12,904 nucleotides of DNA from a bacterium (GTDB lineage: Bacteria > UBA8248): NCBI GenBank assembly GCA_027622355.1, contig JAQBZT010000050.1, positions 1 through 12,904 of the forward strand, given 5' to 3'. Below, in pieces: positions 6,375 through 12,573 of this stretch. The notes beneath the pieces were generated by a model, which worked only from the letters and a program-made list of their open reading frames with translations, was not told the DNA's origin and did not search any database. Position 1 is the first letter of the stretch. Every line of letters starts with the position of its first letter. The translations under genes were made by a program, and so were the position numbers.

Positions 6375-7514
6375 ATGGCAAGCTCCTTCATGGCCGGGCG
6401 CATCGCGCGCGCGGGCCTGGGCGATATTTTCGAGAAGGTGGAGGCGGGCATCCGCCTCGGCTTCGAGGAGGGGGTGCGCCTCTACGAATCGGACGACATC
6501 GCCGCTCTCGGCTACATGGCGAACATCGTGCGCGAGCGGATGCACGGGAACCGCACCTACTACAACGTCAACAGCCACATCAACTACTCGAACGTCTGCG
6601 TCCTCTGGAAGGCGTGCAAATTCTGCGCGTTCGGCAAAAAAGAGGGCGATGCGGAGGCCTACGAATATTCCTTGCAGGAAATCTACAGAATGGCCGAGGG
6701 GCTCGGCCGCGGCCGGACGGAGTTTCACATGGTGGGCGGGCTCCATCCCGATCTTCCGTTCGACTACTACCTGGAGATGATCCACGGCATCAAGGAGATT
6801 CACCCGGGGTTGCACCTCAAGTGCTTCACCTCGACCGAGATCCGCTGGCTGGCGGATCATGTCGCGAAGATGAGCATCGAGGAGACCCTCGAGGCGCTCG
6901 TGCGCGCCGGGTTGGGCTCCCTCACGGGGGGCGGGGCGGAGATTTTCGCCGAGCCGACACGCTCGGCGATCTGCAAGGGCAAACAGTCGGCGGAGGATTG
7001 GCTCGAGGTACACCGCATCGCCCACCGGATGGGCCTGCGAAGCACCTGCACCATGCTCTACGGCCACATCGAGACCGACGCGGATCGGGTGGATCACATG
7101 ATCCGCCTGCGCGATCTGCAGGACGAGACGGGCGGCTTCAGCACGTTCATTCCGCTTTCTTTCCACCCCGACAACACCCAGATGGCCGAGGTGCGGCCCG
7201 CAGGCGGGATTCTCGATCTGAAAAACTACGCGATCGGGAGGCTCCTGCTCGACAACATCGAACACATCAAGGCCTACTGGATCATGGTCGGCATCCCCAT
7301 CGCCCAGATCAGCCAGCAGTACGGCGTGAACGATCTCGACGGCACGGTGGTGCAGGAGAAGATCTACCACATGGCGGGGGCGAAGACGCCGGAGAAGCTC
7401 GGCGTCGCCGAGATCCGACAACTTATCCGGGAAGTCGGCCGCGAGCCCATCGAGCGCGATACGCTCTACCGCGAAGTGGTCCGTGAAGGAGAGAAATGGT
7501 CGGTTCCCGCCTGA
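6375..7514 (+). CDS. mqnE: Aminofutalosine synthase (radical SAM), menaquinone futalosine pathway
   Basis: A 379-residue radical SAM enzyme. MqnE joins the adenosyl group of SAM to 3-[(1-carboxyvinyl)oxy]benzoate, giving 6-amino-6-deoxyfutalosine. The family hallmarks are YYNVNSHINYSNVC, EFHMVGGLHPDLPFDYY, CFTSTEIRWLA, GGGAEIFAEPTR and TCTMLYGHIET, and the whole length is normal. The 4Fe-4S cysteines are C75, C81 and C84. This is CX5CX2C, two residues longer than the CX3CX2C found in MqnC at the window's right end; the frame is continuous, so this is not a frameshift. The ATG at 6375 has AAGGG 6 nt upstream. The last 19 bp overlap mqnA, implying translational coupling, and MqnA makes MqnE's substrate. 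No clear promoter was found after the terminator upstream. Confidence 0.92.
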   Translation: MASSFMAGRIARAGLGDIFEKVEAGIRLGFEEGVRLYESDDIAALGYMANIVRERMHGNRTYYNVNSHINYSNVCVLWKACKFCAFGKKEGDAEAYEYSLQEIYRMAEGLGRGRTEFHMVGGLHPDLPFDYYLEMIHGIKEIHPGLHLKCFTSTEIRWLADHVAKMSIEETLEALVRAGLGSLTGGGAEIFAEPTRSAICKGKQSAEDWLEVHRIAHRMGLRSTCTMLYGHIETDADRVDHMIRLRDLQDETGGFSTFIPLSFHPDNTQMAEVRPAGGILDLKNYAIGRLLLDNIEHIKAYWIMVGIPIAQISQQYGVNDLDGTVVQEKIYHMAGAKTPEKLGVAEIRQLIREVGREPIERDTLYREVVREGEKWSVPA

Positions 7515-9775
7515 GACTCGGCACGGTTCCCTATCTCAATGCCAAGCCCCTCACCCTCGCACTGGAAGAGAGCCAAGCGGCGGAGCTGATCGTCATGCCC
7601 CCCAGCCAGCTCGCCGGCGCCCTCGAGGCGAATGCCCTCGACGGCGCGCTCGTCTCGACCTTCGCCATGTTCCAGCTCCAGGGCGCGGTCTACGTTCCCG
7701 GCGTCGGCATCACGAGCGCGGGGCCAGTCGAGAGTATCCGCCTTTACTGCCGAAAGCCCGTGGATACGCTCCGCCGCGTGGGGCTCGACAGCTGGTCGCT
7801 CGCCGCGGCGAACATGACCCGCGTCCTCCTCAAGCGAAGGTGGGGCGTCACGCCCGAGTTCGTCCCGATCGACCCTGAAGCCCCGCCGCGCGCCGACGAA
7901 AGCCTCGATGCCTTTCTCCTCATCGGGGACAACGCCCTGCGCGAGCCGCCGGGCGATCTCTACGTCATGGACCTCGGGGATGAGTGGACCGCCTACACAA
8001 AGCTTCCCTTCGTCTACGCGCTCTGGGTCTTCCGGCCCGGCGCCGGGGATGCGGCGGCATCCAGGATGCTCCGCGCCGCGAAAGAAGAGGGCGTCTCCCG
8101 CATCGGAGAGATCATCCAGGGGGCGGCGAAGAGTCATCCCTGGCTCGATACGGCCCAGGTCCGAGCGTATCTCACCGCGTGCATCGGCTACGATGTCGGT
8201 CCGCGCGAGGAGGAGGGGCTGAAGAAATACTACGAATGGCTTGTCGAGGACGCGCTCGTCCCCGACATCTGGACGCGCGGGCGCTTGCCGGGGGGGGAGG
8301 AGCGGGAGAAGATAACGGTTTCCACCCCGTCTTCCCTGAATCCGGAGGTCCCCGCCGTGGACGAATCCCTTTTTTACGCCGAAGCATATGAACTTTCAGA
8401 GCGCATCCGGAAGAAAGAGCTCTCCCCGGTCGAGCTGGTGGACGCCCTTCTTGCCCGCATCGGTGCGCACAACGATGACATCTTCGCCTTCAACGAGGTG
8501 GCGGCCGATCATGCGCGCATCGCGGCCCGTGCGGCCGGGGAGGAGATCGCCGCCGGCAAATACCGCGGCCCGCTTCACGGCATCCCCTACGGGGCGAAGG
8601 ACATCATCAACACGGCGGGGATCAAGACGACGAACGGATCGATCCTTTTCAAGGACCATGTTCCGGCCGAGGATGCGGTGTGTATCGCCAGGCTGAAAGC
8701 GGCGGGCGCCATCCTCCTCGGGAAGACGAACACCCACGAGTTCGCCGCGGCGACCACCACCATCAACATCCACTACGGCACGACGCGGAATCCCTGGAAC
8801 CGGGAGCGCATCGTCGGCGGCTCGAGCGGAGGCTCGGCGGCCGCCATCGCCGCGGGGATGGCCCCCCTCACGCTGGGCTCGGACACCGGCGGCTCGATCC
8901 GCATTCCCTCGGCCTTCTGCGGCGGGGGGGGCCTCAAGCCGACGCACGGACGGGTGTCCCTCACGGGCGTCTGCCCGAACACCCTGAGCCTCGATCACAT
9001 CGGTCCCATGACGCGCTCCGCGCGCGATGCGGGCCTCATGCTCCAGGCCATCGCGGGCTACGACCCGAAGGACCCGCACAGCCGGAAGACCCCGGTGCCG
9101 GATTATCTCGCCGACATCGAAAAGGGCGCCAAGGGCCTGCGCGTCGCCCTCTCCCCCGAGGCATGGGGGCGGAGCGAGATGGACGCCGATGTCGCGGCCG
9201 CCTTCGATGCGGCGGTGGATGTCTTCCGCGGCCTCGGCGCCAAGATCGAGGAGCGGCCCTTCCCCTTCTACGATCGGATCATGAAGGTGGCCGGCCCCAT
9301 TCTCGCGTCCGAGTTCCTCGAATTTCACCGGCCCCTCTACGAGAAGCATCCCGAATCCTACGGCCCCGAGATCGTGAACCGCCTCGGTATGTGCTTCGAC
9401 GCCAAGGTGGACGACTACGTACGCGCTCTCCGGGAGCGCAGGCTCCTCCACCGCGAGGTGGGCGAGTGGTTCAAGGATTGTGACGTCCTCCTCACCCCCG
9501 GCGTTCAGGTGACGGCCGCCACCATCGAGGGCCTCAAAGTCATGCTGAACGGAAAAGAGACGGACTGGCTCTGGCTCCACCGGCCCTTCTCGCTGCCCCA
9601 CAACCTGACGGCCTGCCCCGCGCTGGTGACCCCGATGGGCCTTGCGAAAGACGGCCTCCCGGTGTCCCTCCAGATCGTGGGACCCAAATGGGGGGAAGCC
9701 AAGGTCCTCCGCGCCGCGCACGCCTACGAGCGGGCGACCCCCGAGATCCGGGCCAAGCGCCCGCCGGGATTTTAG
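7496..9775 (+). CDS. mqnA: Chorismate dehydratase (MqnA) in one open frame with an amidase-signature enzyme
   Basis: A 759-residue open frame with two complete enzymes. Residues 1 to about 260 are MqnA (RLGTVPYLNAKPL, DGALVSTFAMFQ, ending GYDVGPREEEGLKKYYEWLVEDALV), which dehydrates chorismate to 3-[(1-carboxyvinyl)oxy]benzoate. Residues about 288-759 are an amidase-signature hydrolase with the Ser-cisSer-Lys triad K368 (YGAKD), S443 (GGSSGGS) and S467 (DTGGSIRIPS). Spacings of 75 and 24 match those I recall for fatty acid amide hydrolase. ATG 7496 has AAGGAG 4 nt upstream and overlaps mqnE. The about 27-residue joint follows a G8 run. With one G fewer, MqnA would stop at TAA 8313-8315 (272 aa, a normal length), and the amidase would start at GTG 8357 (472 aa, also normal). 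A true fusion, a sequencing error or frameshifting are all possible; the two separate activities are well supported. The amide substrate is unknown. Confidence 0.85.
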   Translation: MVGSRLRLGTVPYLNAKPLTLALEESQAAELIVMPPSQLAGALEANALDGALVSTFAMFQLQGAVYVPGVGITSAGPVESIRLYCRKPVDTLRRVGLDSWSLAAANMTRVLLKRRWGVTPEFVPIDPEAPPRADESLDAFLLIGDNALREPPGDLYVMDLGDEWTAYTKLPFVYALWVFRPGAGDAAASRMLRAAKEEGVSRIGEIIQGAAKSHPWLDTAQVRAYLTACIGYDVGPREEEGLKKYYEWLVEDALVPDIWTRGRLPGGEEREKITVSTPSSLNPEVPAVDESLFYAEAYELSERIRKKELSPVELVDALLARIGAHNDDIFAFNEVAADHARIAARAAGEEIAAGKYRGPLHGIPYGAKDIINTAGIKTTNGSILFKDHVPAEDAVCIARLKAAGAILLGKTNTHEFAAATTTINIHYGTTRNPWNRERIVGGSSGGSAAAIAAGMAPLTLGSDTGGSIRIPSAFCGGGGLKPTHGRVSLTGVCPNTLSLDHIGPMTRSARDAGLMLQAIAGYDPKDPHSRKTPVPDYLADIEKGAKGLRVALSPEAWGRSEMDADVAAAFDAAVDVFRGLGAKIEERPFPFYDRIMKVAGPILASEFLEFHRPLYEKHPESYGPEIVNRLGMCFDAKVDDYVRALRERRLLHREVGEWFKDCDVLLTPGVQVTAATIEGLKVMLNGKETDWLWLHRPFSLPHNLTACPALVTPMGLAKDGLPVSLQIVGPKWGEAKVLRAAHAYERATPEIRAKRPPGF
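8290..8297 (+). other. G8 homopolymer at the MqnA-amidase joint
   Basis: Eight consecutive Gs lie at the codons for Pro265-Gly266-Gly267. Removing one G brings TAA 8313-8315 into frame. Adding one G runs the mqnA frame to TGA 8389-8391. Only a multiple-of-three change keeps the fusion, so the run's length decides whether one or two proteins are made. Confidence 0.8.
8344..8359 (+). promoter_or_regulatory. Internal ribosome-binding site and GTG start for the amidase
   Basis: GGAGG at 8344-8348 is followed after 8 nt by GTG 8357-8359, in frame with the amidase (VDESLFYAEAYELSERI, residues 288 on in the joined frame). This is where amidase-signature proteins of this type usually begin. Separate translation of the amidase is thus possible even if the long frame is real. 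Confidence 0.6.
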
Positions 9776-9793
9776 CGGGCCTCTGATACCGAC

Positions 9794-11296
9794 ATGAACT
9801 TCCAGCCGAAGGAAACACTCTCCAAAGAAGAGGTCGAACAGGGCCTCGCGTACGTCCTCCGGGACGGGATGGCGACCCATGCCGTCGTCACCCTGACGGC
9901 GGGCACGTTTCTCGTCGCCTTCGCCCTCCAGTTCGGCGCTTCGAATTTCGTCGTCGGCCTTCTCGCCGGCATCGGGCCGGCCATGCAGCTTTTGCAGATT
10001 CCCGCCATCTACATCGTCGAGCGGGTGCGCAACCGCCGTCTTCTGACCTTCGTCTCGATCATCCTGGCGCGGGCGAGCTGGCTCGTCTTCGCGTTTATTC
10101 CCGCTCTGCCCTTCAAGTGGGCGGTGCCCGTTATCATCGCCGGGCTGATGACGAACGGGGCCTTCGGAGCGCTTTCAAGCTGCGCGTGGAATTCCTGGAT
10201 GCGGGATCTGATCCCCACGGGCTCGCTGGGCGCGTTCTTCTCCCGGCGGCTCAAGCTGGGCCTCGGGGTGGGGATCATCCTCAGCCTGCTGGGCGGTTTT
10301 CTCATCGACCACTGGGCCGCATGGTTTCCCGGGCGGCGCGTGTACGCTTTCTCGATTCTTTTCTTTCTCGGCTTCCTCACGGGGATGCTCGGCGCGTATT
10401 TTCTCTCGCGCACCCCCGAGCCGCTCATGGCCCCGGCCAGCGGCCCCTTCGGCGAGAACCTCCGAAAGCCCTTCCGGGACAAGAACTTCAAGCGGCTCCT
10501 GCGTTTCCTTGTCACCTGGAATTTCGCCGCGAATCTCGCCGCCCCCTTCTTCACCGTCTACATGCTCAAGCGCCTCGAACTCGACATGTCCCTCGTCATC
10601 GGACTGCTCGTCCTCAGCCAGGGGGTGAACTTCGCCCTGCTCCAGACGTGGGGCCGCATCTCCGACAGATTCAGCAACAAGGCCGTGCTGGGCGTGAGCG
10701 CTTCGCTCTTCATCCTGTGCGCCTTCGCGTGGACCTTCACCACGTTCCCCGAGCGGCACGCCCTGACGCTTCCGCTGCTCGTCGTCATCCACATCCTGCT
10801 CGGGATCTCGACGGCGGGCACCACCCTCTCCTCGGCGAACATCGGCCTCAAGCTCGCCCCGGCGGGGGAGGCCACTCCCTACCTCGCCGCGAGCACCATC
10901 ATGAACAACATCGCCGCGGGCGTCGCCCCCATCATCGGCGGCATGTTCGCCGACTTCTTCGAGCAGCGCGAGCTTTTCCTCACCCTCTCCTGGCGGAGCC
11001 CGGACGAGTTCGTCCAGCTCCAGACCCTCAGCATCAACCACTGGGATTTCTTCTTCCTCCTCGCCGTCTGCGTCGGCCTCGTGTCGCTCTATTTTCTCTC
11101 CAAGGTGCGCGAGGAGGGGGATGTCTCCGAAAGGATCGTCGTGGGCGAGCTGATCGCCGAGGTCCAGCGGAACATGCGGAATTTCTCGACGGCGGGGGGG
11201 ATGCGCCACATGCTTCAGTTCCCCCTTTCTCTCATCGCCCGGCGGCGCGCGAAACGGAGCGGCGAACAGGAAGAGGAGGACGCCCCCCTCTCCTGA
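9794..11296 (+). CDS. Major facilitator superfamily (MFS) transporter
   Basis: A 500-residue polytopic membrane protein with about 11-12 hydrophobic segments. The first runs around residues 30-65 (TLTAGTFLVAFALQ, FVVGLLAGIGPAMQLLQ), and later ones include AGLMTNGAFGALSSCAWNSW, FSILFFLGFLTGMLGAYFL and LLVVIHILLGISTAGTTL. A charged central loop (about residues 210-240, RTPEPL to RDKNFKRLLRF) separates the two six-helix halves. A loop between helices reads TWGRISDRFSNKAVLG, the MFS A-motif-like position (G-x-x-x-D-R). The long cytoplasmic C-terminal tail ends with EQEEEDAPLS. It starts 18 bp after the amidase stop and is probably cotranscribed with mqnE-mqnA. The substrate is unknown; uptake of the amidase's substrate is a possible link but unproven. 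Confidence 0.88.
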   Translation: MNFQPKETLSKEEVEQGLAYVLRDGMATHAVVTLTAGTFLVAFALQFGASNFVVGLLAGIGPAMQLLQIPAIYIVERVRNRRLLTFVSIILARASWLVFAFIPALPFKWAVPVIIAGLMTNGAFGALSSCAWNSWMRDLIPTGSLGAFFSRRLKLGLGVGIILSLLGGFLIDHWAAWFPGRRVYAFSILFFLGFLTGMLGAYFLSRTPEPLMAPASGPFGENLRKPFRDKNFKRLLRFLVTWNFAANLAAPFFTVYMLKRLELDMSLVIGLLVLSQGVNFALLQTWGRISDRFSNKAVLGVSASLFILCAFAWTFTTFPERHALTLPLLVVIHILLGISTAGTTLSSANIGLKLAPAGEATPYLAASTIMNNIAAGVAPIIGGMFADFFEQRELFLTLSWRSPDEFVQLQTLSINHWDFFFLLAVCVGLVSLYFLSKVREEGDVSERIVVGELIAEVQRNMRNFSTAGGMRHMLQFPLSLIARRRAKRSGEQEEEDAPLS

Positions 11297-11321
11297 CCGG
11301 CCGCCCCCCATCTGCTAGGAT
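11293..11321 (+). promoter_or_regulatory. Candidate sigma-70 promoter for the OsmC-family gene
   Basis: CTGACC at 11293-11298 (4 of 6 to TTGACA), a 17-bp spacer and TAGGAT at 11316-11321, preceded by TGC as in an extended -10 (TGCTAGGAT). Transcription would begin near 11328, about 47 nt before the ATG at 11375. The -35 overlaps the TGA of the MFS gene. Confidence 0.45.
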
Positions 11322-11374
11322 GCTCCCTCTCAGGGCTTTCGGGCCCCATGATTTTTCATCGAATGGAGAAAGAA

Positions 11375-11920
11375 ATGACCGGACCCCTCAAGCACAGCGA
11401 CACAAGCAAAAAGCCCGGCGAGCGCACGATCGACAAAGAAGAGCTTCCCCAGCAGGGCCTTCTCGTCGAGCAGTACGCCGACTGCGAGGTCACAGACGGC
11501 GGCCAGCTCAAGGTCGGCCGCCACCGCGATTTCGAGGTCTTCTGCGACGAGCCCGCGTACCTCGGCGGAGAGGACAAATTCCCCCAGCCGCTCACCTACA
11601 TCTGCATGGGGGTGGGTTTCTGACTCCTCACCCAGCTTGCGCGGTACGCGCACATGATGAAGATCGGGTTCGAGAAAGCCTCCTGCCGGGTCGAGATGGA
11701 CTACCTCCTCTCCGGCTCCGTCCTCAAGGGCACCGTCCAGTCCAAGTGCACCGAGACGCGCACGTTCTTCAAGGTCGAATCCACAGCCGATCCCGAGAAG
11801 ATCGCCAAGGTCATCCGCCTCGCCAAGCAGGGCTGCTTCGCCGAGAACATGATCAAGGAAGCCGTGCCCCTCCGGAGCGAGATCGAACTCAACGGGGAGA
11901 AGATGGATTTTGAGGGGTAG
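11375..11920 (+). CDS. OsmC-family protein with probable selenocysteine (in-frame TGA at the active site)
   Basis: Reading through TGA 11621-11623 gives one 181-residue OsmC/Ohr-like protein. Before the TGA it has DGGQLKVGRHRDFEVFCDEP, LGGEDKFPQPLTYICMGVGF; after it LLTQLARYAHMMKIGFEKAS, TFFKVESTADPEKIAKVIRL and AKQGCFAENMIKEAVPL. In OsmC/Ohr peroxidases a Cys opens the central helix (C-L-x-x-x-L-A) and a second Cys lies about 65 residues later. Here the TGA is residue 83 at that first position and the second Cys is C153. Sec would make a more reactive hydroperoxide-reducing centre. TGA is a normal stop for thrB, mqnE and the MFS gene, so general TGA reassignment is excluded. ATG 11375 has GGAG 6 nt upstream; ATG 11348 in the same frame lacks one. 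If the TGA acts as a stop, the gene would be split into two useless halves. A Cys-to-stop point mutation is the main alternative. Confidence 0.75.
11624..11660 (+). promoter_or_regulatory. SECIS-like hairpin downstream of the in-frame TGA
   Basis: Inside the coding sequence, TGCGCG (11638-11643), loop GTA, CGCGCA (11647-11652) form a perfect 6-bp hairpin. The loop starts with G and lies 21 nt after the TGA. Bacterial SECIS elements place the apical loop roughly 16-37 nt after UGA, with a G at the loop's start, so spacing and loop fit. The lower stem is only weakly paired (ACCC near 11630 with GGGT near 11667 is possible), and GC-rich coding DNA forms short hairpins by chance. Confidence 0.5.
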
Positions 11921-11962
11921 GGGCAGGATATTTCATTGAAATTGCTGGAATTTATTGAAACT

Positions 11963-11991
11963 TTGATTCTTCCAGATAGAGCTAGTATGAT
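11963..11991 (+). promoter_or_regulatory. Candidate sigma-70 promoter of the AT-rich small-gene pair
   Basis: TTGATT (11963-11968), exactly 17 bp, TATGAT (11986-11991, 5 of 6). Transcription would begin near 11998, about 45 nt before the ATG at 12045. It lies at the left end of the AT-rich block, whose composition also raises the chance of a coincidental match. Confidence 0.5.
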
Positions 11992-12044
11992 ATGGGTGTT
12001 TAGAGCGAGAAGAAAATCTTCAGCTTTTTTTAAGGATGATTAGG

Positions 12045-12281
12045 ATGGGAAAAGACGGAAACCGTAACAAAAATGGCGATAAAAATACCCATAAAGTTGC
12101 AGTGGCTCCAAGCAGCTTGCTCATTCCTGCCGGCAAGACCGCGTTGAAGAAAGCGAAGGCAGTTATTATGGAAACTTTCTCGCACCCGCTAGCTACTTCT
12201 ACGATTACTGTTCGTGAGCATGGCGTGGCTGTTTCACGGGAAAATGCTTGGGGTGTATCTAAAAGAAAAAAAGCTAGTTAA
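12045..12281 (+). CDS. Small basic hypothetical protein in AT-rich block
   Basis: 78 residues (MGKDGNRNKNGDKNTHKVAV onward) with a hydrophilic Asn/Lys-rich start, a central ALKKAKAVIMETFSHPLATS, then TITVREHGVAVSRENAWGVS and a basic end KRKKAS. I do not recognise the family. It has no membrane segment; the positive charge suggests binding to nucleic acid or a partner protein. Start choice: AAGG at 12032-12035 directly abuts ATG 12036 but is 9 nt from ATG 12045, so I prefer 12045. Codon use is A/T-rich, unlike every other gene here, which points to recent acquisition. The next gene starts 6 bp after its stop, so the two are surely cotranscribed if real. Confidence 0.55.
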   Translation: MGKDGNRNKNGDKNTHKVAVAPSSLLIPAGKTALKKAKAVIMETFSHPLATSTITVREHGVAVSRENAWGVSKRKKAS

Positions 12282-12287
12282 CCACTA

Positions 12288-12539
12288 ATGGCCCATCCTC
12301 CAGATGAAAATGAAGAGATATCTGAACCTGCCCTTCCTACTATTGTAACAAGTCATTTTAAGCTCATTTTTATAACTGTTTCGGCAATTACAATTGTTTT
12401 GCTGTTGGTTAGTATTTCCATTGATATTTTTGCGAGTGCGCCTTCGCCAAGATTGATGAAAGTGGCCGATAGAACTTGGCAATTGTTCGTTGGTGGGTTT
12501 GGGACGATGCTGGGGCTAATTGGCGGTAAATCTTTGTAA
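12288..12539 (+). CDS. Small membrane protein in AT-rich block
   Basis: 83 residues. After an acidic hydrophilic start (MAHPPDENEEISEPALP) comes a strong transmembrane helix, FKLIFITVSAITIVLLLVSI (about residues 24-43), then a loop (ASAPSPRLMKVADRTWQ) and a second glycine-rich hydrophobic segment, LFVGGFGTMLGLIGGKSL, at the C-terminus. A two-helix hairpin in the inner membrane is likely. I do not recognise a named family. It is the partner of the basic small protein 6 bp upstream. Its A/T-rich codon use is the same as that gene's and differs from the flanking mqn genes. A membrane-acting effector is a speculation only. Confidence 0.6.
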   Translation: MAHPPDENEEISEPALPTIVTSHFKLIFITVSAITIVLLLVSISIDIFASAPSPRLMKVADRTWQLFVGGFGTMLGLIGGKSL

Positions 12540-12573
12540 CCAGAGAGAATAAATTCCGGGAAGATTTCCTCTC

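Noticed and set aside
8396..9880. 494-aa minus-strand open frame opposite the amidase
   Set aside because: The sense strand encodes a complete amidase with triad residues; the antisense reading has no family features.
11348..11374. ATG 11348 as the OsmC start
   Set aside because: It has no ribosome site; ATG 11375 in the same frame has GGAG at 6 nt. The nine extra residues are not family-like.
10117..11913. 598-aa plus-strand frame overlapping the MFS and OsmC genes
   Set aside because: Its Arg/Pro/His-rich composition is typical of an out-of-frame GC-rich reading; the MFS and OsmC frames explain the DNA.
11654..11920. The second half of the OsmC gene as a separate gene starting at ATG 11654
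   Set aside because: No Shine-Dalgarno precedes it, and it would lack the first half of the OsmC fold; the read-through product explains both halves.
11931..11960. Two ATTGAAA copies 19 bp apart after the OsmC gene as a repeat or operator
   Set aside because: They are short, A/T-rich and expected by chance in this block; no third copy or symmetry supports a function.
12285..12482. 65-aa minus-strand frame opposite the small membrane protein
   Set aside because: It is antisense to a better candidate with a clear transmembrane pattern and a coupled upstream partner.
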